Source: Saururus chinensis
Taxonomy: Eukaryota > Streptophyta > Magnoliopsida > Piperales > Saururaceae
Assembly (NCBI GenBank): GCA_035235625.1
Contig: CP141143.1
Span: 18,211,092 to 18,275,091 of the forward strand
DNA length: 64,000 nt
Direction: 5' to 3'
This document shows, piece after piece, positions 12,461 through 33,065 of the stretch (positions within the stretch are counted from its first letter, which is position 1; every line of letters starts with the position of its first letter). The notes beneath the pieces are model-generated. The model was not told the DNA's origin and searched no databases. It saw only the letters and a program-made list of their open reading frames with translations. A program made the translations under genes and the position numbers.

Positions 12461-15011
12461 ATGGAGTCTCTCTTCCTCAATACCATGGCCATCTTGACCT
12501 TGCCGAGAAAGCCTAGGAGACATGGTCAAAGCATTGGGGCGTTGTCTCGGAGGACGAGCAGAGGAAGCATGTATTGTTGCACAGGGAATGAGACAACTTC
12601 GAGTGAGATCCCTTCGCTTTTCGTAAAGAAAACAACAAGAGGAGACCCAAAAAAGGGTCCAAGTGATGCTGGGAGTTTGATCTTCTCACCCAACGGCAAG
12701 AGCCAGAAGGGAAGTGGGTCAAATGGCACGTTGTTTAATCAAGATGAGGGGATTGGTATTGTCAGATTTCTCAGAGGAAAGTCATTTCTCATTACTGGTG
12801 CCACTGGTTTTTTAGCGAAAGGTACAGCTCACTTGTTGTGCACTGCTAGCTAGTCATTATATTTGCTGTCTTATCGATGAAAATCTCCGTTGCATTGCCT
12901 AATGTTAGTGTGTCCCGTGAATTTTTTGCTTATATATGGTAGAATATCTGTTGCAGTCCTCATTGAGAAAATTCTAAGGACTGTGCCTGACGTTGGCAAG
13001 ATATATGTTCTGATCAAAGCTAGAAACAAGGAAGATGCATTTGAGAGATTGAAGAATGAGGTAGTTTTCCGTTTTTCAAGCCCAAAATTTTTGCATGTAT
13101 TGTAAATGTGACATTGCGTTCTGGTCCACGATAACGTGACAATCTCCTTTCATATCCCTTCAGATAATAAACATAGAACTGTTCAAGTGCTTGCAAGAAG
13201 CACATGGTCCATCCTACCAAGCTTTTATGATACGAAAGCTGGTGCCCGTGGTCGGAAATGTGAGAGAAACTAATCTTGGAATAGAATCAGATGTAGCAGC
13301 TGAGGTTGCCGAGGAAGTTGATGTTATTGTCAACTCAGCCGCAAACACCACCTTTGATGAAAGGTTCGCCTTCCTCTTTAATTTCATTTCCTAATTTTCT
13401 GTGTGTACATATAGTTGGATGATTTAATTATAAGGGTGTTGTAAGAAGAAAGCTAAATAGAAACCTTTGAGCATCCAGGTACGACGTTGCCCTTGACATC
13501 AACACGATGGGACCTTCGAGACTCATGAGTTTTGCAAAGGGGTGCAAGAAGTTGAGATTGCTTCTCCATGTATCAACTGGTAAGAACCAATATCACATGC
13601 GAGTGACAGCGTGAAGGGTTGTTTTCGATTTGTTTGCTCACTTTCTTCTCTCTTCTTTTCTTACCTACAGCATACGTGAACGGACAAAGGCAAGGCAGAA
13701 TCATGGAAAAGGCCTTCTGCAAATTAGGAGATAGCATTGCAAGTGAGAGAGTCACCAGTGGCTCCTCTTCTACTTCCTTTCTCCCATTAGATGTTGAAGC
13801 TGAGATTAACTTGGCTCTGGACACCAAGTCGAGAACTGAAGACACTGAAATGGCGCAAAAAATGAAAGACTTGGGTTTAAAAAGGTCAACCTTGCATTTA
13901 ATGTATACAGCCTTCTAAGTCAAAATTGATCGTAATTATCCTCTGTTTATTGATCAATGAATACAAGACTTTGTTTGATCAGCAGAGCAAGGATGTATGG
14001 ATGGCAAGACACCTACGCCTTCACAAAAGCGATGGGCGAGATGCTGATAGAACAAGTGAGAGGAGAAATGCCGGTGGTCATAGTTCGGCCGAGTGTGATA
14101 GAGAGCACATTAAAGGACCCTTTTCCAGGATGGATGGAAGGGAACAGGTTCGTCATGTCCACAACCTTTTGTCTCAGACTCTCAGCTTTGCTTTCTTGGA
14201 CTTATCTTACGTGGGATTTCTCAGGATGATGGACCCAATCATTCTACAGTATGGAAAAGGCCAGCTTACTGGTTTTCTAGTGGACCCCAATGGAGTACTT
14301 GACGTAGTAAGTAGAATATAGGTGGTTCATTCAGTTCATCCCTTAGTTTTTTCAACTCTAGCATCTAAATCCGACTTACCATGCAGGTTCCGGCTGATAT
14401 GGTGGTCAATGCAACACTAGCAGCCATGGCCAAGCATGGTGGAGAAGAGAAGTCAGGGACGAGCATCTATCACGTAGCTTCATCTGTCATCAACCCGTTA
14501 GTGTTTCAAGAGCTTACTAGACTTGTATCCCAGCACTTCACTTTCTACCCTCATGTGGACTCCAGAGGAAACCTGATTCGAGTCCCAGCAATGAAAATAT
14601 TCCACTCCATGGACGAGTTCTCGTCCCAAGTCTTGGCAGATGTTCAGGCATCCATGGCTGCCTCCCCCCACAAATTCGCTCAAACGCTAGGCAAGATTAA
14701 CAGGAAGGCAGTAGAGCAAGCGAAGCACCTGGCAAGTATATATGAGCCGTATACCTTCTACGCTGGAAGGTAATCAAGCAAGTTTAGTATGTCTCAATAA
14801 GTCTAAGGCCAAAAATTCTCCACTGATGAATCTTTTTGGTTTGGGTGCCAGGTTTGACAACTCAAACACGCAGATGCTGCTGGACGAAATGTCTGAAGAA
14901 GAGAAGCATAAATTTGGTTTTGATGTTGGAAGCGTCAACTGGAATGATTACATTGTAAACGTGCACATACCAGGACTGAGGAGGCATGTACTGAAGGGAA
15001 GAGGGATGTGA
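12461..15011 (+). CDS. MS2: Fatty acyl-ACP/CoA reductase, MALE STERILITY 2 type (9 exons)
   Basis: This enzyme family reduces fatty acyl-ACP or acyl-CoA to primary fatty alcohols; plastid MS2/FAR2-type members supply sporopollenin precursors in the tapetum. Exons: 12461-12821, 12957-13060, 13164-13363, 13479-13579, 13671-13884, 13986-14147, 14225-14306, 14387-14769, 14852-15011. All have GT-AG borders, phases join, and the total is 1767 nt (588 aa). The first ~90 residues are Ser/Arg/Thr-rich, fitting a plastid transit peptide, and make this the MS2 branch. The Rossmann motif TGATGFLAK is at about residue 112, and the YxxxK catalytic pair (YAFTK) is at 337-341. WMEGNRMMDPI and the C-terminal end [14 protein letters not shown] match the family, whose usual length is about 600 aa. 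No frameshift or stop is seen. Expression in anthers is expected from family knowledge, not shown here. A single-copy call or substrate preference cannot be judged. Confidence 0.93.
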
Positions 15012-15241
15012 AACGAAGTAAAAAGAAATTTGCAATTTGCAGCATCCTATTGAAGTCCCTGATGATGCTTGAATTTACCTGATGTTCTTTTGTAAGATTT
15101 AAATAATGTTTTTTTATTTCCCGTAACAGTACAAATTCTACACAACGGGATTTGGAGAACATGATAAGATCAGTGTTACAAACATATTTTTTTTAGTTCA
15201 AAAACGCTATAAATACTGGGTTATCTTTAAGATCTCTTTGT

Positions 15242-15340
15242 CCCAAATTTGACATGTATTCCTCAAGCTTTCAAGGACACCTACAGCAAGAGCCTCTGCA
15301 AATGTCCTTGAAAGCTTGAGGAATACATGTCAAATTTGGG
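15242..15340. ncRNA. Perfect 38-bp inverted repeat hairpin, candidate small-RNA locus
   Basis: Arms 15242-15279 and 15303-15340 are exactly complementary over 38 bp with a 23-nt loop. Pairing continues imperfectly for about 14 bp outward (AAAGAT on both sides). A TATAAATA motif at about 15209 lies roughly 30 bp upstream of the left arm, the spacing of a Pol II promoter. In one frame the right arm reads as ordinary codons (VLESLRNTCQIW), so it could be an inverted duplication of coding sequence, as for young plant miRNA genes. It could equally be a small foldback transposon. I do not recognise a known miRNA in it. Confidence 0.4.
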
Positions 15341-17025
15341 CCACGGATATCTTTTCTGGGCGTGCCTCTTTCCTCCCTTCCTGGTAGATTGAGTAGAGAT
15401 TTGTGGTATAGTCAACGATTGGCCCCCGTCCTTAATTCGAGGTTGGGGTAGAGGTCCCTGTTGTGGAAGCTATCTACCTCCACTGTTGGGGGTTTGAGCC
15501 TGTATCGATGCTTCTCTCCACCCTTCTCTCCTGTGGAATGCAGCTGTATCTCGATTTTTCCAACCCCCTCCCTTGGTGGGAGGAATTGATAAATTTAGAG
15601 TATCAGCTTGACTGATACATCGGAGACATCCCTTGTGATATACAGCCGATCCCGATCCGATGCGGTCGTGGTGGTTGTGCTCTACCTGTTTCATGTCTAT
15701 GCTTGTGCTGCTTTTGGCCATGGATATGAGAATTTGTGTATATTATCTAGCTTTACGTTATTTTCCATATGTAAGTATGAAATTTAGGTTGTTATTTAGT
15801 GATATTCCTACAACAAAAATATTTATAAAAAATAACATAAATATTTTGATTGGATTTTACAAGTGAGCCTTACATAAAGTTTATATGGGCTCGTTTATTT
15901 AGATCAATTAAACCTCATGTATGAATTTCTAATGTGTATTTTTGATATGAAAATATTATTTTCCGTTTTGTATATAGGCAGGCCCCTTCTATACTTTGTG
16001 TTATGTAAATATATAATCTTGTACTTTGTATTAAATAAGACATCTAATACTCTCAAAAAATAAAAAACATGTCTAATACTTATATTTTGCTCCTTATGAT
16101 CCTACCAAATGTAGCTTCTGGTCTGGTCTTGGGATTTTGGGAAGGCCAGAGAGACATGTTAATGGTCGGGGTACATTTCTCATACTATATGGTAAAGATC
16201 TCAGTGGCCCACAAATAACCTCCATACAACCTAAATCACGAATTTGGCTGTGAAAGTAAACATCCCCCAAAAATGTTTCCTACAACAATTCAAAGAACAG
16301 ACACACCTTCCTGGTGCCGCATCTGTTTTGCAATGGGAAAGGAAAATTGTGGCCTGCAGACCCTCGCACATGTGTGATCATTTGCAGATGTCCCATTAGT
16401 ACACTGTACAAGCCCCATGCATCTAGCAGGGCATGCACCGGGTACAACACCTGCCCATCTAGCAGAGCATGTGCTGGGTAGAACACACGCCATTTGATCT
16501 ACATGTCAGTAAGGGGCATGTAGGTTTAAATTATTAGTACACCCACATAAGTAGCGTACACCATCCGAATTGAAGCCAACCCCTTGCATGCACTAGAGGA
16601 TCTCAATCCAAAAACTTGTCATGCACGTAGAGCACGCTCAGCCATGTGTGCCCAGGTACTTACGAACTTTTTCCTATTAGCAAACCCCACTGATTGAAAG
16701 CTCTATAATGGTCTCGCAGAGGTGGAGAAAGTGCGGTTGATAGTGGATTTCTAAAGTGAGTAATGCTCTACATTTCTACTCCTGCGTGTAGTTTCTAAAT
16801 TGCAGTGGCAGGCAATGCCTGCTCAACCACTGTAAGCAAAAATAATTGAATCTATTCTTCTCCTGCACCTACCATATCCAGATATCCAGATGAGAATTGC
16901 AAGAGGCACACCATTTAAATCAACATTCGTTCATGGCGATTACTCATAGGCCCCAAACAAAAGGCGGCCCACTACCTTCCCACAAAAAAATAATTAAATG
17001 TGAAATATTATGCTTTAAAATTAGA
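15341..17025. other. Intergenic, no gene seen
   Basis: No frame with a recognisable domain and no RNA gene. The one local structure is a two-copy direct repeat (16419-16449 and 16457-16487, core CATCTAGCAG), too short to interpret. The last ~200 bp before 17026 are AT-rich. Confidence 0.6.
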
Positions 17026-17030
17026 AGAAT

Positions 17031-18797
17031 TGTAATAACCCTAATTTTAGTAAGTTTTTAAAATTAATAATAGAGTTTTTAATAAATTTTTATTAGTAAA
17101 TTATTATTTTAGATAAATTTTTTAAGAGTTTGTTGTAGAGCTCTAAAAGAAGAGTATAATGGTCCTTGGATCGCTTGAATCGGACATCGGGGCCGTGAGT
17201 TATGACCTCGAGAAGCGTACTTTATGAATTAGACCTACTAAAAATATATGGGATAACTTACCCATGATAGGTCTTTTTTTATAAGGGCTCATTGATACGA
17301 GTCTATCAGTACCAAGATCGCACGATTTCGACTTGTAGTTAAAAAGATATTATTGTTTAAAGTTTTGATTTTGAAAAAAATATATATTTTTTCTTTTATG
17401 GGGGGCTGACGCAAGCTCACACAAAGATTATGTCATACATGCGTCAGCAATGTGGCACACCACATACGCATGCTGATGTGGATGTGGATGCATGCGGGGT
17501 TGCATGGAGCACTGCATTATGCAAGATGCTGGTGCAACGCACTGGCTTATGTGGCAGCCTCGCATCATGCATGCGCAACACACACGCGGTCAAAGCAGTC
17601 TATGCAGTGACACTGCATCACATGGTTCAGCATGTGCAACATGTGTATAACACGCATCGTGTGCTCTGGTTTACACATTTCACAAGTTTAGCTATAAATT
17701 CCGAACACAGATCTCTTACCCTAGAGATCTCTTACCCTAGTGAATTTTTTTCACTTCTACCACTCCTCAAACTTATTTTCTTCCGTTCTAAGTCATTTCA
17801 ACTCTTAATTAAGCCATTCAAAAGCCGTTTCTAGCTAAATTGAGTATGTCAGACACAATGGTGTGGTCAATTTTTCTATTTGAAGCTTTTTTCAATCACA
17901 AAATTTTACTCCAAATTTAAGGTTGGGAGTTTTAAACTCTAAATTGATGTTCTGCCCATAGAATTAATTTTTCTAAACCATTCTTGTTTAATTATGCTTA
18001 TTTAGTTTATTTTCTAAGAAATGTTATATTTGTGAAATATTTTCCATATGCCGCTTTATGATTTGGTATGTGTATTTTCTAGGCAATTCTGGGATAAAAT
18101 CTAAAATTATCAAATTTTATTTAGATACCTACCGAAAAAAATAATTGGTATGGCGCGCGCATAGGAATGGAGCATCATGGGAAAGTGTTTTGCCTTTTAA
18201 GCCTCTTGATGCCCCATGAGTGCCAAGGGAAACGTCATTTGGTATCATGACTTCTAGATTTACTCGAATGTACTGATAATTTCTAATTCTGTTTTTGAAT
18301 TATTTTCTCAAATAATTGTTTTGAGGCAAAGATAAAGGTTTTTATTATTTCATGAATTTTCTGCTTAACATTACTTTAGATATTAACACGACCTACTGAG
18401 TATAAAAATACACACCTACCCCCAGATTTTGTAGGAATTGAAACCGAAGAAGAGGTAAAAGAGGATGAGCTTTTCAGCTAATTTATCATGTTACTACTCT
18501 AGATGTATATCATAATTATTTTGTGACTAATATGTAAATGCAAGATATGCCTCAATTTTTACATAACTATCAACTCTACGCACAGTGATCTTAGGCATGT
18601 AAAATAAATTTTACTATACTCTATGGACTTGATAATGTTTTGGCTATGCAATTATTCCAACATATTTTACATTAAATATGATGTTATGTGTGTTATGTGC
18701 ACCGACAGTCGTCACATTAGGTCACATGAGTATCATTTACACGTGTCGGACAAAATTATAATGTTTGTTATATCATTGTAAAATGGTGGTCGTCATA
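17031..18797. mobile_element. Solo LTR with 5-bp TSD (AGAAT)
   Basis: It starts TGTAATAACCC at 17031 and ends GTCGTCATAA at 18797, with AGAAT before (17026-17030) and after (18798-18802). The terminal CA appears as TA, a C-to-T change. Its first 400 bp are similar to the reverse complement of the solo LTR at 35784-37420 ('agttatgacctc', 'gggctcattgatacgag', 'agtacca...cgca'). No PBS or PPT flanks it and no internal region is present, so it is best explained as a solo LTR. The frame at 17430-17834 lies in its GC-richer part and is not a gene. Confidence 0.6.
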
Positions 18798-18888
18798 AGA
18801 ATTGATCAAAATGACTGTAATAAATCGTATTACACAAAATGTCTTCAACTTTTAAGTAATATACAAAATGGTCCTATGTATATGTAAC

Positions 18889-19030
<142 letters not shown>

Positions 19031-19894
19031 CGTAAATTATCTAAAATATCTCTTTCTTTATTTCCTTCATTTTAACTTCACTAAGCCAATGTTTCTCATT
19101 TCTACCACCTATGGCATCTACTCCACCACCAGCTCCACTGCCTTTGCCATTGGCTTCATCGCCTCTGTCATCGGTTATGTCTTCTCCACCACTGTCACCT
19201 TCTCTCACCTCTTATAATTTTTCCTTCTCTCCTCCTCATTTCCCTTTTCTTCCTCTCCTCCCTCTCCTCCTCCTCTCCCTTTTCTTCCTCTCCTCCCTCT
19301 CCTCCTCTTCCGTCCTCCCTCCTCTCTCTCTCCTTCCTCCTCTCTCCTTCCTCCTCTCTCCTCTCTCCTCTCATCCTCCTCTATTTTCCCTCCTCGATCA
19401 TCTCCTCTTCCTCCTTGCCAGAATCTAACAATACCAGTTATATACTAGCATGTAGAGTGACTAAAAATTAAATTTTTTTATCTACAAGTTGAAATTTTAA
19501 AAATGAACTCATGAATATATTAAACTACTTAAAAGTAAGAGTGGGTTTTATTTATACTTAGTTCTGAGTTTTGTCTAATGTTAACCAAACCTTGTACTCA
19601 TAGTCAATTGTGATAGTCGATAGCCGATAGTCGACAGCTAATAGCCGACATCAGATTTGCTACAATAAAGGAAATATAAGGTTACATTATGAGTAATAAT
19701 ATATACCTAAGTATTTACAATGAAGTATCTTAACAAACTATATAGATAAAATAAACATAAAATAAATTTTAAACATGCAACAGTCAACAATCGAGACATT
19801 TAACAACTAACAGTTGAAACATTTGACAACCGATAATCAGGGCATTCGATAGCCGACAGTCAAGATATTTGACAACCGATGGTAGGGACATTCG

Positions 19895-21086
19895 TAGTGA
19901 TGCCATCGGGACGGGTTCGGGTCAGGTTTTGATAAACTCAATTCCGATACCATTTAAAATATCAAAACCCAAACCCTATACCAAACCCATCACAGGTTAA
20001 AAAATTTATACCAAACCCAACCCTAATGGTAATTCAAAACCCAGACCCGACCCGAAAAATATATCAACCCAACCCGACCTAAATCCGAAAACTGCAACAT
20101 AACCAAAAATCTACAACGACATTACCCTCATTGCTAAAAGCTCCTAAACACCGAAACCATAGAACTTCAGAAGGATCCTGGGAAAGAAGTTTGATGAAAG
20201 ACAAATACGATCCAGCAGACGTCTCAAGACATTGCTATGAAGTAATATGATATCATACAATTACATACAAACCATAACAACACGAGCAGATAGGGAAACG
20301 CAAAGGCTTACCTTCTACTGCGTCTTAGTTTTCAATTTCTGATGCTTGGCTTGGCCCATGGCGAGATGAAAAGGAAACAGAGAGGGGACGACGGAGAGAG
20401 AGAGAGAGAAAGAGAGAGAAAAAGAGCAGATCAAGAATCAAAAACAAAAACATAGTAGAAAAACTACAAAATAACAACAATCTATGCAACCTAAAAGTAA
20501 AAAAAAATCAAAATAATTTCGCTATAAAGAACCCTAAAAATCTCCAAAGGCACAATAAAAATGCAAGAAAGCAAAGAGGCCCAGGCGTGGCAAGTGAAAA
20601 GCATGAATGAGTAAAAGAAGTACCTTTAACTTCGTATCATAGAAGAGGGAGGACGATCGAAGTGGATTTAGGGTGAAAAACTTGCTTTTGCCATCGGCAA
20701 ATGCCCACAAGAGCCGACAATTGCAGCCACAAAATGGAGAGGCGGGGTCTTAGGAATTTGGAATCAGTGAGATGGAGAGGAGGCACGGGCATACGGAGTG
20801 GACAAGCCCCAGAGGAAGGCATACTGTCATTGATGGAGCAAAGGTGAAGCAACTGTGTCTATGTGCATGAAATTGAAACGGGGAGACTATAGGGCGTAGA
20901 ATCAGGATTGTATATACTAGATCAGGTCGGGTTAAGGAAAACCCGAATCCGACCCTACCCTAATGATTCGGGTTAAGATTTAAACTCAAACCCGATTCGT
21001 TTTACCATTTAGTAAATCCAAACCTGACCCATTAGGGTCGGGTCGGGTCAGGTTTATCAAAAAACCCAACTCAAGTGGCATCCCTA
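19895..21086. mobile_element. hAT-type non-autonomous element, 1192 bp, nested
   Basis: It begins TAGTGATGCCATCGGGACGG and ends AAGTGGCATCCCTA, with GGGTCGGGTC-rich subterminal sequence on both sides, as in the 310-bp MITE at 11161. The flanks GACATTCG (19887-19894) and AACATTCG (21087-21094) match at 7 of 8 bases. It is inserted into the interior of the long-TIR element. The interior has a GA microsatellite (20395-20425) and, on the minus strand near 20340, an ATG-led segment (MGQAKHQKLKTKTQ, then a stop) followed by a splice-donor-like GTAAG. That could be a captured exon, but I do not recognise it. Confidence 0.75.
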
Positions 21087-22204
21087 AACATTCGATAGCT
21101 GACAATCAATAATCGAGATATAATTTTGAATTGATTCTCTCTTAAATGATGTCTAGTTAAAATTTCTGCTTTTTGCTTTGCTATTCTTTCTAATTTTTTT
21201 GTTCTTTTTAGGCTTTGTCAAATTGAAATTGCTTTGCACTCTCAAACATCTTTCTTTTTATGTGCTCCAAGCTATTTTTCTTCAATGCATCTCCACCATT
21301 TCATCTAAGGCTATCTCCATTACCATCTTTTTCAATTGGGTAGGAGATATTATAACAGGTGTCATTTGGTAAGGCTTTTCTAACTCATTTTTGCTTTTTA
21401 AAGTATAAAATTGATATGTATTAAAAATAAATTATAAAAAATAAAATAAATTTTAGACATGCAATATATTCAAGAGTTGACAACCAATTATCAGCTATCA
21501 AATGTCCTGACTATCAATTGTCTGCAATCAAAAATTATGTCTAAAATTTATTTTATATGTATAATTTATTAAAATAATACTTAAAAAAACATTGTCACCT
21601 ATACCATTACCTTATATTCTCTTTATTGTAACAAATTTGATTGACTCTAACAGTTAACTATCAATAAAAACATTAAATAAAACTCATAACCAAGTACAAA
21701 TAAAACTTACTTTTATTTATAATTAATTTAACATATTTATGGGTTTATTTTTAAAATTTTAAATTTATAAATAAAAAAATTAAATTTTTAATTATTCTAC
21801 TAACTAATTTATAATTAATTTTATTAGATTTTAAAAAAAAAGAGGAGGCAACTGAAGAGGAAAAAAAGAGGCTTAAGATAGAGAAAGAGAGGAGGGGCAT
21901 AAAAAGTGAAAAAAAGGTGACAATGGTATAGAAAGAAAAGATCACCTTACGCAATAAAGCTAGTAACAGAGGCATCATAAGCAGTGACAAAAGTAGTATA
22001 AGGTGGTGGAGAAAAACCGAGAAGTGGTAAAAATGAGAAACAATAGCCCTTATTAAGTTAAAAGGAATGAAATAAAAAATATATTTTAAATTATTTATAA
22101 TACATGTATGAAGATTTACAGGTACAATAGGCCATTTTATATATTACTTAAAAATTAAATATATTTTATGTATGATGCATTCTCGGGCCATTTTGATTAA
22201 TTCC

Positions 22205-22655
22205 TCTCAAAACTTATAGAAAAATCTTTGTAATTACTGTGCTTCACACTAGGACCGAAAGAAAAATTAAAAGATACGATAGCACCACTAGAAATAAATC
22301 GTCCCCTCTATAAGTACACAGCCAAAAAAAGATATTTAACCACGCACAAATAAAAAAGATTTAAAAAAAAATGAAAACAAAAACAAAAAAGTAGTATCTT
22401 TTCCTTAATGATACATAGCACATCTCTGGCCTTGTTTGCTCCTCCGAACGTGCTCCCTGCAGTCATCAACTTAGTTCTGACCACAAATAAATCAAAGACA
22501 AACGCCACCTGCTTCAAAAAAACATTGCAGCAGCTTCAAATTGCAAATGTTAATTGGACAGTTCTGCCACTGAAAAATTGCCGCAACTAGTCCCACCCAT
22601 CCTCAACCAGCCAGTCACCAGCTGCCAGAAACCAGCAACCAATTAAACTGCTGCT
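22205..22655 (-). other. 3' flank of the PP2A gene, probable 3' UTR
   Basis: No other gene is seen. The sequence next to the PP2A stop is of mixed composition for about 250 bp and then becomes A-rich on the plus strand (22325-22395), i.e. T-rich on the gene strand. The 3' UTR probably lies here, but no clear polyadenylation signal can be fixed. Confidence 0.35.
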
Positions 22656-30527
<7,872 letters not shown>

Positions 30528-30790
30528 CTTCTCCCTCCCCGAGGATCGGACGCGATCGACGCAAGCCTGGCCCCCCAAGTTCAGTAGTCTCTGCTCCCAG
30601 CTCAGTCGCTTCCTCTGTTTCACATGAGCCGCAATCTCTTCTACATTCGTTCAGCGCGAACGAGGAACGGGTGGTCGGAGAAGAGAGAGAAATCGGTGGG
30701 GAGGAGGGAGCGAGCAAGCGGTGGTGGTGAAACCAAAGAAAACCCTCGGCCCGCTTCTATCGACCGCCTTTTATTATTTTCTTCTTTTAA
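30528..30790 (-). promoter_or_regulatory. PP2A promoter and 5' leader
   Basis: Reading the minus strand toward the ATG at 30527 there is an AATAATAAAAGGC TATA-like element (about 30770-30782). It is followed by GGGCCGAGGGTTTTC at about 30735-30751, which resembles the GGGCC and telo-box elements of plant housekeeping promoters. A CT-rich leader (about 30670-30710) comes next. This arrangement fits a broadly expressed gene. The exact start site is not determinable by eye. Confidence 0.5.
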
Positions 30791-31722
30791 CTCCATTTTG
30801 TATTAATATTTACATTTAAAAAACAAATAATTTTTATTAAACTGTAAAATTTACATATAAAAAAAAGAAATAATAAATTTATAATACTATATTTTAATTA
30901 TTTAAATTTAACAAAATAACTTTATTAATATAAAATAAACTTTTTTATAGGATAAATAGAGTATAATAATAATTTTAATTGGAAAAAATTTATTTTATAT
31001 TAATAATTTTATTTTATTTAAATAGTTGAGTATTTTAAAAACAGAGTAATATATTTTTATTTTTCCTTTTTCTTATACGTGAGTTTTATCGTTTAATAAG
31101 AAGTATTAATTTTTTAAATATAATTTCATACCTATTAACATGGTACTGAAGAAATATTTTATAAATTTTATTATAACAAGAAGGCACCTTGAAAATAGAA
31201 AAATTTAGTAAGTATCAGGTTAGGTTGTATGCTTCGACATATGATGGCACGTAAATATCACGACACAAGCATGCATATCTAAACTCACTACAGTGTGAGT
31301 AACGAGAAAGTATCGAATGGAACTATTTTATCATGTGGCTATGAAGACATTGATTCCTTATTTAACATATAAACTAAATTTAATTTTTATAATTACTCAT
31401 ATTTAGGCCCGTTAAAATTATTAAAATATGTTGAACAATAAATGGATGTATGTAGCACATGGCCAAGTAACATAGACCAAGTACATGAACACAGGCGTAT
31501 CTCAGCGCAGATAAACGGAACTCAATTTAAAATTTGTAGTTGTGCATATTTCAAACATGCATCGTGGTTTATCATGCAATCTCATATTTAACGGTGCACA
31601 TATTTTATAGAATAGGCCGAATAAAAAAAGCATGCATGTCCCCAATATAAATTGGACCTTTTTATTGTAAATAAAATAAAAATAAGTGGCACAATGTAGA
31701 TAAGTTGACAACATGAGCTCAT
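30791..31722. other. AT-rich intergenic, no gene seen
   Basis: Strongly AT-rich with short frames only; no recognisable protein, RNA or transposon terminus. Confidence 0.6.
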
Positions 31723-31730
31723 GCAGGCTC

Positions 31731-33057
31731 CAGGGCCGGCTCAATGTAATTGGGGGCCTTAGGCAAAATATCTAACATTAATATTTAGTATCTAATGTAA
31801 TAGTAATATGTTAATTAAATGATTTTGCTTAAAATTTATCCTTCTTACTTTTTGAGTGGCAAATTTATTAATTAAATTTTTATAGTCAAGTTTTACTAAA
31901 ATATCTTTTTCAATAGATAAAATTAACACCTGCTTAATTTTTCTTGTGACATTGTCAATCGTAAGTAAGATTTTATTAATTTTAATTTTGAAAAGCTTTT
32001 TTATGCAGAAGCAATACTTACAGGTATTGTCAATAATATTCTATAAGCAATACATGCATTTGGAAAAGAATCTAATTTTTTTATATAGTTTAAAATTTCA
32101 ATTGGGTTAAGTGTTTGTATTTGCACAATTTCTTTTAAAACATTCTAATTCTTTAAAAGTTGGTTGTTCAATTGCTAAATTGTCGCTTAAGCTTCTTGTT
32201 AAATCTTGTTTATTACTTATTACAAATTTATCAAGGGCTCCTTTTTTAGATTGAATTAATTTATCTACTCTTCTTTTCTTTTTTAGTTTTTCATATCCAA
32301 ATTCATATTTTTTATTAAACATATTTGTTATTATATATTTGCAAACAAAACAAAGCCTTGAAATATAAAACTATGATAAAATTATAAGAAAAGAGCAATA
32401 TAGCTATAAAAGTAATATAAATTAAAATTTAAAAATAAAAATAAAAAAAATTGATGTGACCAGTAATTTCCAAATTTGCAAGAGATGAGTGAGCACAAGA
32501 GATGAGATGAGAGTCTTTGTCCTTGACACTTAAAAATTAAGATAAATGTAGAATTAAAATGGGTGAGAGATGAGAGGAGTTTAACTTATTTATAATATAC
32601 ACATAAAAGAAAACCTTGGCTCAATGGCTCATTATGGGCTTTGAAATTATTGATGAAAAGTGGAACTTAGTTTTCTTTATACTTTAGAAATTGAAATATT
32701 TTAAGGAATAAATTAAAACATATAACCGTTGGTTATATGTAATTTCCTTTGTGACTTGGATTCTTAGAATAGACAATTTCAAACTCATTAATTATGGCAA
32801 AGGACGTTGGATAACTTTGTGTCTTTCCAAAGCTATTTAACTCTAGTTTTTATAGGCTACTAGCTAGGTAAGGAAAATAAGCTACTAGGCAAGAAAAGGA
32901 GTACATTAATTAAGGGGATGGGACATAAAAAAAATATTATTTCTCATCAATGCATTAAAACTTTATCTATTAAATATATTATATTTAATATGGGGGCCTT
33001 GGTTTTAGGTGGGCCTTAGGCAATTGCCTAAGCTGCCTAATGGTCAAGCCGCCCCTG
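31731..33057. mobile_element. Deleted hAT transposon, 1327 bp, with perfect 8-bp TSD
   Basis: The ends CAGGGCCGGCTCAA and (inverted) CAGGGGCGGCTTGA are typical of the hAT group whose elements also carry GGGGGCCTTAGGCAA-like subterminal motifs; both are present here on each side. The flanks are GCAGGCTC at 31723-31730 and 33058-33065, an exact 8-bp duplication. A fragment of the transposase N-terminus remains at 32107-32322. The exact duplication points to a fairly recent insertion. Confidence 0.9.
32107..32322 (-). pseudogene. N-terminal fragment of a hAT (TTF-type zinc finger) transposase
   Basis: The start MFNKKYEFGYEKLKKKRRVD and following KGALDKFV match the opening of plant hAT transposases of the TTF-type zinc-finger/hAT-dimerisation group. 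About 70 codons remain. No zinc finger, catalytic domain or dimerisation region follows before the terminus, so the element would depend on a full-length transposase elsewhere. The frame lies inside the TIRs and is clearly transposon-derived. Confidence 0.7.
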
Positions 33058-33065
33058 GCAGGCTC

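Noticed and set aside
17430..17834. 134-codon frame beginning MSYMRQQCGTPHTHADVDVD
   Set aside because: It lies in the GC-richer part of a solo LTR, and the related LTR copy at 35784-37420 does not preserve it.
19111..19428. 105-codon Ser/Pro/Leu-rich frame
   Set aside because: CT-rich simple sequence in a TIR arm; the other arm (21838-21990) carries the broken inverse.
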